DNA of 33,351 bases from Hirschia sp. (GTDB taxonomy: Bacteria; Pseudomonadota; Alphaproteobacteria; Caulobacterales; Hyphomonadaceae): assembly GCA_002709235.1 (NCBI GenBank), contig PAQI01000030.1, positions 12,586-45,936 on the forward strand, written 5' to 3'. Numbering within the stretch: the stretch's first letter is position 1; each line of letters starts with the position of its first letter. The notes under the pieces were generated by a model. That model made no database searches and was not told the DNA's origin. It worked only from the letters and a program-made list of their open reading frames with translations. A program made the position numbers and the translations under genes. Below, in pieces: positions 8,261-16,781 of the stretch.

Positions 8261-8869
8261 ATGGCTATTTTGTTCCATATGAGCATCGAATCAGGAAAAC
8301 AGCGGATATTGATCTCCGCAGCGCGGATCCTTCGTCATAAGGGATTCGTCGCGACAAAGATGAGTGATATCGCTGAGGGTGCCGGCATGCTGGCACCCAG
8401 CATTTATCATCACTTCAAGTCCAAGAACATTCTCGTCGAACAGGTAATGCTGGACGGCATCTATAACAATACGCGCCATATCATGGCGAAAGTTGAAGTT
8501 CTGGGGGCTGACAGGTCGCCATCAGAGCGTCTTAGAGCAGGCATTATTGCTCATATCGAGTATCTTTTGTCCGGAGATGACTTTTCGTCTGCAGTCAATC
8601 GCGCATTCGGAGAGTTGCCCGATGACATGCGTCAACGGGTGCTCGCTGCATATTCTTCCTTTGATAATTACTGGAGGGATCTTTTAGTCGCTGCGTCACC
8701 TGAGAATAGTAATCTTGATACGACTGTTGCTCGCAAATTTCTGATCGCGATGTTGGATTCCTGCCCTGCCTGGTATCGTGCGGGACGTCTTACGCCCAAT
8801 CAGATCGCAAACCAGGCGGCCGATCTCTTCATTGGCGGATTTCTGGGGCGCAATTCGGACGCCGGCTGA
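8261..8869 (+). CDS. TetR-family transcriptional regulator (first)
   Basis: About 200 residues with an N-terminal TetR helix-turn-helix (about 15-60 of this reading): ILISAARILRHKGFVATKMSDIA, then GAGMLAPSIYHHFKSKNILVEQV. The rest is an all-helical ligand-binding domain without recognisable family-specific motifs. The start is uncertain: ATG 8261 and ATG 8279 both lack a good Shine-Dalgarno; 8279 would give a more usual TetR N-terminus. It ends the monooxygenase-lactonase operon, implying autoregulation if it binds the dyads upstream of 6111. A strong hairpin follows. Confidence 0.9.
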   Translation: MAILFHMSIESGKQRILISAARILRHKGFVATKMSDIAEGAGMLAPSIYHHFKSKNILVEQVMLDGIYNNTRHIMAKVEVLGADRSPSERLRAGIIAHIEYLLSGDDFSSAVNRAFGELPDDMRQRVLAAYSSFDNYWRDLLVAASPENSNLDTTVARKFLIAMLDSCPAWYRAGRLTPNQIANQAADLFIGGFLGRNSDAG

Positions 8870-8895
8870 CATCTCAAGATATCTCAGAAAGCAAA

Positions 8896-8924
8896 AGAGT
8901 ACCGCCTGTTATTGGCGGTACTCT
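8896..8924. terminator. Bidirectional hairpin terminator
   Basis: Perfect 11-bp stem (8896-8906 with 8914-8924) around a 7-base loop, between the convergent TetR and diketocamphane-monooxygenase-like genes. The A-run at 8893-8896 gives a short U-tract to minus-strand RNA; the plus-strand tail is weaker. Confidence 0.8.
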
Positions 8925-8959
8925 AGTTATGTATCAATAATCGAAACTGCTACTACAGG

Positions 8960-10078
8960 TTATGCCGGTTCCTTTTCGGGAAGTCGAACACGCGGGGCGA
9001 CCTCCTTGGAAAGCAGGTTCAATGAGTGGAACCATGGGTCGGGATTGTCATAATAGTCATGTGACTCGATCTGGAGCGTGCCCCAACCCCCGCATTTTTC
9101 GAACAGTACGTTGAGCTTGTCGACGATTGTGTCAGGTGAACCAACCACGAATACATGGTCGACAAGAAATTCCAGGTCAGCCTTTTCAGGATCCATACCG
9201 ACATCCTTTGCCAAACCGTCCATCATTCCAAAACGACGCCAAATAGGAATTAGGTATCGCTCAAAACAGAACCCTATCGGACCTTCCATAACTTCGCGTT
9301 TTGCTTCCGCATCTGTGTCTGCGCAGAATACAGTTTGCGATACTGCGTGCCGTGAGCGGTCAGGTGTAAACCCGGCTTCTCGGTTGGCTTCACTGTAGAT
9401 TTCCCAATGGCGCTTCAGCGCTTCCAATCCGGAATAGATTGAGACGGGTTTGAAGTTGCGCTCACCTGCCAGCTTCATGGAGGGGGAATTCATGCTGAAT
9501 CCCGTGACCGCAATTTCCGGGAATGCACCATTGTGGGGGGCGAAATTTGCCAGCTTGTGTTGTTCGTCTTCTTCTGTTTCGGCTACGGCTTCTTCAGGAT
9601 AGCCGGCATCCCAGTATTTGCCCTCATAGAAAAAGGGTTCACGCGCCCAGATCTTTTCCATGATGATCAGGGATTCACGAACCATGTCATTCAGCATTTG
9701 TGGTTCTGCGTCTTGAATGCCGTGCATATATGAAGCCTGAGGATAGGCACCCGCACCGATACCCATGAAGTAACGCCCTTCCAGGATCTGAGACAACCAT
9801 CCGACCATGATTGCCAGCTTTGTGGGGTGCTGGTGAGGGAGGATGTGGGCCATCGGAGCAAAACTGATATTCTTTGTCTGTAACGCGGCGGCCGCCATGA
9901 TGAGTTCAGGATTGGGAATGTTTTCCCAGATCTGCGAAGCGTGTTCGGAGATCATCATTGTGTTGAAGCCGGCCTTGTCACAAGCAATCGAGCTTTGAAC
10001 GCCCCATTCGAATGTCTGGCGCGCGGTACGACCGGGGCGCATATAAGGGTGAAAGATAAGGCCTGTCTGCATTGTCAT
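8960..10078 (-). CDS. Type II Baeyer-Villiger monooxygenase, 2,5-diketocamphane 1,2-monooxygenase-like (LLM family)
   Basis: FMNH2-dependent luciferase-fold oxygenase of 372 residues. From memory it aligns with P. putida 2,5-diketocamphane 1,2-monooxygenase along its length. Shared segments include TARQ-F-W near the N-terminus, WENIP, TKNI-FAPMAH, AI-VGWLSQILEGRYF, MEKIWAREPF, the GERN region, and a C-terminal SHD-DNP-P-F pattern. That enzyme inserts oxygen beside a camphor-derived ketone to give an unstable lactone. The start has AGGAG about 9 bases upstream. It is transcribed alone, divergent from the second TetR gene, with one perfect CCTA-N8-TAGG dyad 64 bases upstream of its ATG. Family assignment is strong; the exact ketone is inferred from the P450 and dehydrogenase nearby. 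Confidence 0.9.
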   Translation of the reverse strand: MTMQTGLIFHPYMRPGRTARQTFEWGVQSSIACDKAGFNTMMISEHASQIWENIPNPELIMAAAALQTKNISFAPMAHILPHQHPTKLAIMVGWLSQILEGRYFMGIGAGAYPQASYMHGIQDAEPQMLNDMVRESLIIMEKIWAREPFFYEGKYWDAGYPEEAVAETEEDEQHKLANFAPHNGAFPEIAVTGFSMNSPSMKLAGERNFKPVSIYSGLEALKRHWEIYSEANREAGFTPDRSRHAVSQTVFCADTDAEAKREVMEGPIGFCFERYLIPIWRRFGMMDGLAKDVGMDPEKADLEFLVDHVFVVGSPDTIVDKLNVLFEKCGGWGTLQIESHDYYDNPDPWFHSLNLLSKEVAPRVRLPEKEPA

Positions 10079-10141
10079 GTTTCGCTCTCCTCAGTTTCTA
10101 TTTTTTAGGTGCAGATATCCAGCAAAGTGACAAATGAGCAC

Positions 10142-10157
10142 CCTAATGAGGAATAGG
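10142..10157. promoter_or_regulatory. Candidate operator site E (perfect dyad)
   Basis: Reads CCTAATGAGGAATAGG, flanked by C and G so that the arms extend to CCCTA/TAGGG. It lies upstream of the diketocamphane-monooxygenase-like gene and matches the spacing of sites A-D, 4-5 kb away. Confidence 0.55.
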
Positions 10158-10377
10158 GTACAAAGTTTAAGTCAGTTGTAAATAATAAATTGAAAAATTC
10201 CTTTTGGGCTCCAAGCTGCTGGTTCGGGCTGAGTGCGACTATTCAAGCTGACATATTGAAAGATATCGTGATTTTGAGCGAGAAACAGAGGCAATGTCGA
10301 CGATGCTCGATTTTTCGGTAAACGCGCCTTGCGTGGACAAGGCAAAATATTCGGCTTATGTTCGTTAGGGAGCCGCG

Positions 10378-11070
10378 GTGTTTGCCGCTTTGTTTGAAAC
10401 ATATGACTTAGATTGTGCCGCCTTGAGTGACCCAACCCAGACTGCCGAAAACACGGATTTCGACGCTGTAGATGCGAAGACGAGTTTGATTCTCACGGCA
10501 TCGCGGCTTTTCGCGCATTCCGGCATCAATGGAGTGTCAATGCGCAAGATTGCCGAGCAGGCCGGGCAGGGAAATCATTTTGCAGTGCAATACCATTTCG
10601 GCTCTCGCGAAGGTTTGGTGCAGGCCATTTTTGACTATCACATGGAGCAGATGGAACCGATGCGTGGAGACATGCTCAAGCGCGTGATCGAAAATGACTT
10701 GACATCCGATGCGCATTCCCTGCTTGAGATCATTATGTTGCCGCAACTGCACGTCGACGGCAAAGACGATGCTTCATATGGGAACTTCTTGTCCCAATAT
10801 CTGCTTCGGCGTGAATGGGTGGAGTACGGTGTTTTCGGTCATGAAGCGCCGCCAAATTTACATCAAGCCCTGACCTTACTGAGAAAGCGCGTGCACTATT
10901 TGCCGTCAAACGTGGCACAGCGACGACTAGTGGGCGTCAGTCTCATGTTTCTCAACTTGCTGGTCAGACGCGACCAACGAAAAGAGGCTAACGAGGAAGC
11001 GTTCAATCAAGCGCTGAAAGACACAATGGATCAGATCGTCATGGCGATGTGTCTTCCATTGCGAATTTGA
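10378..11070 (+). CDS. TetR-family transcriptional regulator (second)
   Basis: 230-residue TetR protein with an unusually long N-terminal lead of about 35 residues before the helix-turn-helix: SLILTASRLFAHSGINGVSMRKIAEQAGQGNHFAVQYHFGSREGLVQAI (about 36-84). The NHFAVQYHFGSR recognition part differs from the first TetR, so the two are not recent duplicates. The start is GTG at 10378, supported by AGGGAG 7 bases upstream. Divergent from the diketocamphane-monooxygenase-like gene, it is the best-placed candidate to bind the dyad at 10142-10157. A crotonase gene follows after 37 bases. Confidence 0.88.
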   Translation: MFAALFETYDLDCAALSDPTQTAENTDFDAVDAKTSLILTASRLFAHSGINGVSMRKIAEQAGQGNHFAVQYHFGSREGLVQAIFDYHMEQMEPMRGDMLKRVIENDLTSDAHSLLEIIMLPQLHVDGKDDASYGNFLSQYLLRREWVEYGVFGHEAPPNLHQALTLLRKRVHYLPSNVAQRRLVGVSLMFLNLLVRRDQRKEANEEAFNQALKDTMDQIVMAMCLPLRI

Positions 11071-11107
11071 CCCGAAAGAAGTTCAAAACGGTGTTGGAGC
11101 AGTAGGC

Positions 11108-11938
11108 ATGACCATACAAACGATAGACGGTATCCGTGTTGACCCAGGAGAAACGATCGACTGGATTGTATTGGATCGTCCCGAAGCAGCCAACGCTTTC
11201 AACAATGACATGTTGGAACGGTTCTCACGTGTGCTCTCTGAAATGGCCTCAACCGGCGCGCCAGTGATTGGCATTCGTGGTGAGGGCAGAGGGTTTGGCG
11301 CTGGAATGGATTTGGGTGAATATCAGGCTAGCAGTTCGCCTGTTGATGATGTCTTGCGCCTTTCATCCTATGTGGATCGGTGGATGGCGATCTGGCGTCA
11401 TCCCAAACCGGTGATCTTTGCTGTACATGGCTATTGTATAGGTGTGGCCGCGCAAATGGCTGCGTTTGCAGATATGCTCGTTGTGGCCGAAGACTGCATG
11501 ATAAGCGAGCCGACAATACCTATTGGCGGGGGGTTCATAGCGCCAAGCTGGGTCAATCAAGTCGGCGCACGTAAAGCCAAGGAGTTTGCTTTTCTGCCTG
11601 GCAACCACATTGATGGTCTTACCGCTGTTGAATGGGGGTGGGCGAATGCTGCAGTTCCAGCAGATAAACTTGTTGAGTGTGTAGAACATTTGGCTAAGCG
11701 GATTGCGCTCGTGCCGTCCGGGGTGTTGGCAGTCAAGAAGCGATCAATCAATCGCGCCATGGAGGCTGCAGGGTTTTCTGCTTCAGTATCGGCTGTTTCC
11801 GAAAGCGATGCGATACTTCATCTTGATCCAGACGTGCAGAAAATTCGCCAGGATCTCGCAACATCAGGGCTCAAGAAGACGATTTCGCAGTTTCGTGGTG
11901 ATAGTTCCCAAGAGATCTTTCACAAATTCCAGAAGTAA
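11108..11938 (+). CDS. Enoyl-CoA hydratase/isomerase (crotonase) family
   Basis: Crotonase-fold protein of 276 residues acting on CoA thioesters. The first oxyanion-hole segment is GEGRGFGAGMDL (58-69), the second is around HGYCIGVAAQMAAFADMLV, and an acidic residue sits in SEPTIPIGGG where family members carry a catalytic or near-catalytic Glu. The C-terminal part is helical as usual. GGAG lies 9 bases before the ATG. It sits just downstream of the second TetR gene, probably co-transcribed. It could act on the ring-opened CoA ester made by the ligase at 3922-5643 (hydration, isomerisation or C-C cleavage); the family alone does not tell which. Confidence 0.88.
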   Translation: MTIQTIDGIRVDPGETIDWIVLDRPEAANAFNNDMLERFSRVLSEMASTGAPVIGIRGEGRGFGAGMDLGEYQASSSPVDDVLRLSSYVDRWMAIWRHPKPVIFAVHGYCIGVAAQMAAFADMLVVAEDCMISEPTIPIGGGFIAPSWVNQVGARKAKEFAFLPGNHIDGLTAVEWGWANAAVPADKLVECVEHLAKRIALVPSGVLAVKKRSINRAMEAAGFSASVSAVSESDAILHLDPDVQKIRQDLATSGLKKTISQFRGDSSQEIFHKFQK

Positions 11939-11942
11939 AAAA

Positions 11943-12150
11943 TCAGTCTGCAGCCAACTTATTGCGGCTCTTGGCGACATGGGCTTCCAGCACTTCGCCT
12001 TCATGGTCGACTGCGCGCCAAAGATAGTGCGCTTCGCCCATCACCGTCACGAAAACCTAGCATTTGTTCCGCGCAATTCTTGCGCACCTCCGAGGCGAAA
12101 AGAGAACTGACCCCATTCCACGTATTGCGAACAGTTTCTGTGTCGGCTGA
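11943..12150 (-). pseudogene. IS6-family transposase remnant, frameshifted and truncated
   Basis: Minus-strand translation gives two pieces of a DDE transposase of the IS6 type in different frames. Bases 12150-12052 encode ETVRNTWN followed by SLFASEVRKNCAEQM, like the segment after the IS6 helix-turn-helix. Bases 12056-11943 encode VFVTVMGEAHYLWRAVDHEG and then EVLEAHVAKSRNK, the catalytic-Asp region, before a stop. The stretch between them (normally containing the first catalytic Asp, HWHLDE-like) is deleted, and the C-terminal half is missing. It begins 4 bases after the crotonase stop. The rest of the 484-base gap up to 12422 has no credible gene; it should contain the promoter of the MFS-lux operon. 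Confidence 0.75.
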
Positions 12151-12422
12151 TGAAATAAGTCCGGCGTAGAGCTGATGGATGATTTTTCAGAGAATGCGTC
12201 CAACTCAATAGCTACATCTCTTGCTTACCCAGCCGAAAATCGTGTCCGATTGGCGAATGTTTGGCCGCGCAACATGCCATGAATATAGCCCATGCACTCC
12301 GGGAGAATGCTATAAAACACAAAAAAGAACAATAATTTAGCGGGAGTGTTTGCAATGTCGTCAGAAGCTGGATGGCCTAAGAATTCTGGGCGGGTATCAA
12401 TTGTAGCATCCGAGAATTTCGG

Positions 12423-13748
12423 GTGAAGACAGACAATTCTCCATCGCGGATAACCACGAGCTTGGCGTGGGTGCTTGCTGCGCTCTTCATGCTCAATGCC
12501 ATGAACTATGTTGATCGATTGCTGTTCGGCGTAACGCAGGAATTGATCAAGGAAGATCTGGGATTAAGTGATTTCCAGCTCGGCCTGCTTGGCGGGCCTG
12601 CTTTCGCACTGCTTTACATCATTGCCGCCTTTCCAATTGCGCGAATTGCAGAGCGTGGAAATCGCGTAACGATCATCACCGCAGCATTTGCGACCTGGAG
12701 TGCGATGACGGCGCTGTGCGGCCTTGCAGGCAATTTCCTGCAAATGCTGATCGGTCGCGCCGGAGTCAGCATAGGCGAGGCTGGGTGTGCACCACCATCA
12801 CACTCCCTGATTTCCGACTATTTTCCGCCTGCCAAGCGAACGACCGCAATGTCGATTTATGGTGCGGCCGGTCCAGTAGGCGCGTTGACGGCAGCGATTG
12901 CTGGCGGATGGTTTGCACAACATTATGGCTGGCGGTCCACATTCCTGGTTTGTGGCTTCGTTGGCATTATGGCTGCGCTTTTGTTTCGACTGACAATGCG
13001 GGAGCCTGTTCGCAAGTCAGTAACTTCACGCCCAACATTTCTGGCCACGATTCACTTGTTGATGAGCAAGCGCAGTTTTCTGGCAGTAGCCGCTTCAGGT
13101 GCCGTGGCCGGGTTCGCGAGCTATTCCAATCATCAGTATATGGTGTCGTTCCTGATGCGAGCGCATGACTTGCAGGTCGGCAGTGCAGCAGCTGTGCTTG
13201 GGTTTGCGACAGGTGGTATCGGCATATTTATCACCTTGATAACCGGCCCGTTGATCGAAGGCGGGCGGTCCCGTTTTCCTGGTATTCGAACCTGGTTGCC
13301 GTCCCTTGGTCTGATCTGGTCAGGCTGTGCCTTCTGTGCAGCATTCATGGTGCAGGACATGGCGCTGGCCATCGGGCTGTTGCTGGCAGCATCGTTTGGT
13401 CAGCATTTCTATATGCCAGCGATGTACACTCTGGCGCAGGACGTTGCACCGCCGACCATGCGGGCAACTGCGGCGGCTCTTCTCATTGCCTTGATATCAC
13501 TGGTTGGGTACGGCCTTGGCCCTCCGGTCATTGGGTTGCTAAGCGATATATTTGCGCAGATTGCGATGGTGACACATGGCACAACTGTCTCGGAATGCGC
13601 CGCGGCATCATCAGCGGCCTGTTCTGAGGCCAGTGCTGATGGACTTCGCCTGTCGCTAAGCCTCGGATCAATCTGTTTTATCGTCGCCGGCCTGCTGTTC
13701 TGGCTCTCCGGTCGCACGATTGAAAAGGATATGCACGTTGAGGTGTGA
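12423..13748 (+). CDS. MFS transporter (spinster-like/organic anion type)
   Basis: 441-residue integral inner-membrane protein with about 12 hydrophobic helices. MFS features: an N-terminal NAMNYVDRLLFGV helix 1, a loop 2-3 region IARIAERGNRV in place of the usual acidic/basic motif, GRAGVSIGEAGCAPPSHSLISDYFP after helix 4, and a short periplasmic loop near the C-terminus. The start is GTG at 12423 with no good ribosome site; it is chosen because a complete first helix needs it. It is followed after 146 bases by the first LuxE-like gene on the same strand, so it may import or export the substrate of that operon. The substrate cannot be read from sequence. Confidence 0.88.
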   Translation: MKTDNSPSRITTSLAWVLAALFMLNAMNYVDRLLFGVTQELIKEDLGLSDFQLGLLGGPAFALLYIIAAFPIARIAERGNRVTIITAAFATWSAMTALCGLAGNFLQMLIGRAGVSIGEAGCAPPSHSLISDYFPPAKRTTAMSIYGAAGPVGALTAAIAGGWFAQHYGWRSTFLVCGFVGIMAALLFRLTMREPVRKSVTSRPTFLATIHLLMSKRSFLAVAASGAVAGFASYSNHQYMVSFLMRAHDLQVGSAAAVLGFATGGIGIFITLITGPLIEGGRSRFPGIRTWLPSLGLIWSGCAFCAAFMVQDMALAIGLLLAASFGQHFYMPAMYTLAQDVAPPTMRATAAALLIALISLVGYGLGPPVIGLLSDIFAQIAMVTHGTTVSECAAASSAACSEASADGLRLSLSLGSICFIVAGLLFWLSGRTIEKDMHVEV

Positions 13749-13894
13749 GAGCGCTTTTTACGGGCATTCCCGCGCTTTTCACATATTCCGGCGCATCAAC
13801 AAAACTTTGGCAAATCCAAGAGCCTTGATCGCGTTTACAGCGGGTTTTCCAGCCGCCACGCTCAATTTGGACAGAGCAGTATATCGGAGTGAAC

Positions 13895-15313
13895 ATGAGT
13901 GATTATTTCAACCAGCTTTTGGCGGACCCGACATCCTTTCACAATGCTCCATATGATGAAGCGTTCAAGCTGACCAATGATCAGATCTCGCAATTGCATA
14001 TCGAAGGTGCACGAAAGCGCTTTGCAGAGTTGCGACCGGGAATTTCGGTTCTGGACAAGCTGGCTCGCGAGCAGGGCGTTGAGGCGATCAACACCATTGA
14101 TGATATCGCACCATTATTATTCCCCCATACCGTTTATAAAAGTTACCCCATCAGCTATCTGGAGCGCTCACGTTTCGACAGGTTGACCCGGTGGTTGGGT
14201 GGCTTGACGACGACTGATATCAGTCATGTCGATGCCAAGGATATCGAGACCATTGACGACTGGTTGGATCTGCTCGACGCGAAGACAGATCTGACTGTCG
14301 CACATACATCGGGTACAACAGGAAAGCTGTCATTCGTTCCACGCACCAAGGCCCAATGGCGACAGACGATTGTCCACTCTGGGGTAATCATTCGTGATTG
14401 GTGGGGGCGAAACAGTGGGCCTGATATCCCCCAAAACAACATGCCGATTATCATACCCGGGTACCGCTATGGCGCGGCAGCCATGCAGCGGGGCAATGGC
14501 ATTCAGGTCGACCTTTATGCCGGCGGTGAAGACAATACGCTCTTCATGTACCCTGATGCACGGTTCAGTGCGGATGTCGCTTCATTGGGCGGAAGGTTAC
14601 GAGCTGCTGAAGCGCGCGGGGAAGCTGGTGTTCAGGGAATCTCGCAGGTCCTGCTGGATCGCAGGGAGTCATTGGTCGAGCTTGAAAAGCGTCGCCCTGA
14701 AGATGTCCGCAAATTCTTTGACGAGGCGCAGCAAAGATTTGGTGGTCGAGACGTCTACGTCACGGCGATGTGGGCCATTCTCTATGACTGGGCAGAAGAG
14801 GGGCTCAAGCGTGGAATCAAGAACATATTCGGACCAGGAAGTGTGTTGCTGACTGGAGGGGGCAAGAAAGGCAAGGATCTGCCTGACAATTGGCGCGAGC
14901 AGGTTCTCGAATTCCTGGGGTTCACCAACATCTATGAAATGTACGCGACCAGCGAGATGATGGGGCTGTGCATGATGTGTGAGAATGGCAATTACCACAT
15001 TCCGCCGGTCATCATTCCCTTCCTGCTAGATCCGACGACAGGCAAGCCTCTGCCGCGAGAAGATGGGATCAAAGGCCGGTTCGGTGGACTCGATCTGATG
15101 CCGAATACGTATTGGGCGGGATTGATCACAGGTGATGAAGTCACCTGGTCGGGTTGGGAAAAGCCTTGTGAGTGTGGACGGACCGGGCCTCACATTGTTC
15201 CGCCCGTGCGCCGTTACGGCGAGAGTGAGGGCGGCGATGATCGTATTGTTTGTGCGGGTGCGCCTGAGGCGCATGACCGCGCGCTCGAATTTCTAGCTGA
15301 ATTATCGATGTAA
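13895..15313 (+). CDS. LuxE-like acyl-protein synthetase / PaaK-type adenylating enzyme (copy 1)
   Basis: 472-residue adenylate-forming protein of the LuxE/PaaK group. Visible are HTSGTTGK (137-144, ATP-phosphate loop), a LuxE-like YKSYP segment (81-85), LLTGGGKKGK followed by a YEMYATSEM adenylate-binding motif, and a GDEV segment with a Cys pair in ECGRTGPH near the C-terminus. In luminous bacteria LuxE adenylates a fatty acid and passes the acyl group to LuxC. ATG 13895 is chosen over GTG 13889 because GGAG lies 5 bases before it. Ten bases separate it from the LuxC-like gene, the natural partner. Longer than classic LuxE (about 370 residues), it may use a different acid. Confidence 0.85.
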   Translation: MSDYFNQLLADPTSFHNAPYDEAFKLTNDQISQLHIEGARKRFAELRPGISVLDKLAREQGVEAINTIDDIAPLLFPHTVYKSYPISYLERSRFDRLTRWLGGLTTTDISHVDAKDIETIDDWLDLLDAKTDLTVAHTSGTTGKLSFVPRTKAQWRQTIVHSGVIIRDWWGRNSGPDIPQNNMPIIIPGYRYGAAAMQRGNGIQVDLYAGGEDNTLFMYPDARFSADVASLGGRLRAAEARGEAGVQGISQVLLDRRESLVELEKRRPEDVRKFFDEAQQRFGGRDVYVTAMWAILYDWAEEGLKRGIKNIFGPGSVLLTGGGKKGKDLPDNWREQVLEFLGFTNIYEMYATSEMMGLCMMCENGNYHIPPVIIPFLLDPTTGKPLPREDGIKGRFGGLDLMPNTYWAGLITGDEVTWSGWEKPCECGRTGPHIVPPVRRYGESEGGDDRIVCAGAPEAHDRALEFLAELSM

Positions 15314-15323
15314 GGAGGCACTC

Positions 15324-16781
15324 ATGTCACAGGAATTCACGGTCCCGCTGATCATTCGTGGCGAGATCATTGATGATGCAAAGATCGAACATGGCGGGCG
15401 CCGCGGTGGGATACGCTTTCGAGCTCCGGATATTGCAGAACATTTGAACAAGCTCATGCTGAACACACCATCAAAGATGGCAGATCTGTATGAAATCAGC
15501 TTCGAGGACATTCTGGATTATCTGGTGGAGCTTGGGCAGCGCCTTCATTTTGAATCCAATCCGCATGTGCGGGAGGCTTTCCGATTGTCCTGCATGACCT
15601 CGGGACTGTCTGAGAGCATTCTGAAGTTCCACTACTCCAATCTACCGGGCATGTTTGATCGTTCGGAAATGCGGGCGATGATCGATCGTAGCTGTGGGAT
15701 CGAATATCTGGAGGGCTGGGTTGATCAAGGGAGCAGTCGTTTTCCAGGACTGTCGGCTCGTACACGCGCTTTCGGAGCGCGCTGCGTACATGTGATTGCG
15801 GGGAACGCTCCGATAGTCAGTATACTGACGGTTGTTCGCAATGCTCTCACGCGATCGGATGCGTTGATAAAGCTGCCATCGAATGATCCACTGACAGCGG
15901 TGGCACTGGTTCGCACGATGGTGGAAATGGCCCCTGATCATCCGATCACGAAGCATATCTCAGTGGCATACTGGAAGGGCGGGGACGATGCGATTGAATC
16001 AGTTGTTTATGATCCGCGTGGTGTCGAGAAGATCATTGCTTGGGGAGGGTTCGATTCCATCAAGCATATCACTCGATATCTCCAGCCGGGAATCGACCTG
16101 ATAACGCAGGACCCGAAATTGAGCGGTACCATTATCGGCAAGGAGGCCTTTGTTGATGATGATACGCTGAAGGCAGTTGCGCGCCGCCTAGCACTCGATA
16201 TTGGCGCACAAAATCAGGAAGGGTGCGTCAGTGCTCGTGTCATCTATGCCGAGACTGGCCTTGATGAGGAAGGGGTGAAACGCGCGAACCGGCTAGGCGA
16301 ACTGACTTTCGCTGCACTCCAGGAGCTGCCACCACATCTCAGCACGCCGCACAAGGCCTTTGACCAGGGCCTTAAATCCGAAATCGACGCAGCTCGATTG
16401 CAGGACGAGGATTATCGTGTGTTTGGTGGAAGGAACAATGAGGGAGCCCTGATTGTCAGCCAGGAAGACTATCCCGTCGATTTTTCCAGGATTCTGGCAT
16501 GCCGGGTCGGCAATATTGTGCCCATCGAGTCCACTGAAACAGCTGTACGCTCAGTGAATGCATACACTCAGACGATCGGAATATACCCTGAATCGTTGAA
16601 GGAAAAACTGCGCAATCGCCTCGCTTTCCAAGGTGCTCAACGGCTTGTTTCCTTGGGTGGCGCAGCGACGATGCAGCACAATATGGAGCGCCAGGACGCA
16701 ATCGAACCTGTTCGACGCATGGTGAAATGGGTGACCGAGGAACAGGCAGATGGCGGAATGCTGGAGGGGCTTTCGAAATGA
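15324..16781 (+). CDS. LuxC-like acyl-CoA/acyl-protein reductase (copy 1)
   Basis: 485-residue member of the LuxC reductase family, which reduces an activated acyl group to an aldehyde with NADPH. The VHVIAGNAPIVSILT segment (155-169) and LIKLPSND (181-188) form the nucleotide-binding core. DIGAQNQEGC carries the predicted acyl-accepting cysteine C301, and EDYRVFGG and GAQRLVSLGG follow as in LuxC. A GGAGG site precedes the ATG. The gene lies 10 bases after the LuxE-like partner and overlaps the amidohydrolase start by 4 bases, so the three are one translation unit. The N-terminal VPLIIRGEIIDDAKIEH is shared in form with the second LuxC copy at 19572-20972. Confidence 0.9.
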   Translation: MSQEFTVPLIIRGEIIDDAKIEHGGRRGGIRFRAPDIAEHLNKLMLNTPSKMADLYEISFEDILDYLVELGQRLHFESNPHVREAFRLSCMTSGLSESILKFHYSNLPGMFDRSEMRAMIDRSCGIEYLEGWVDQGSSRFPGLSARTRAFGARCVHVIAGNAPIVSILTVVRNALTRSDALIKLPSNDPLTAVALVRTMVEMAPDHPITKHISVAYWKGGDDAIESVVYDPRGVEKIIAWGGFDSIKHITRYLQPGIDLITQDPKLSGTIIGKEAFVDDDTLKAVARRLALDIGAQNQEGCVSARVIYAETGLDEEGVKRANRLGELTFAALQELPPHLSTPHKAFDQGLKSEIDAARLQDEDYRVFGGRNNEGALIVSQEDYPVDFSRILACRVGNIVPIESTETAVRSVNAYTQTIGIYPESLKEKLRNRLAFQGAQRLVSLGGAATMQHNMERQDAIEPVRRMVKWVTEEQADGGMLEGLSK

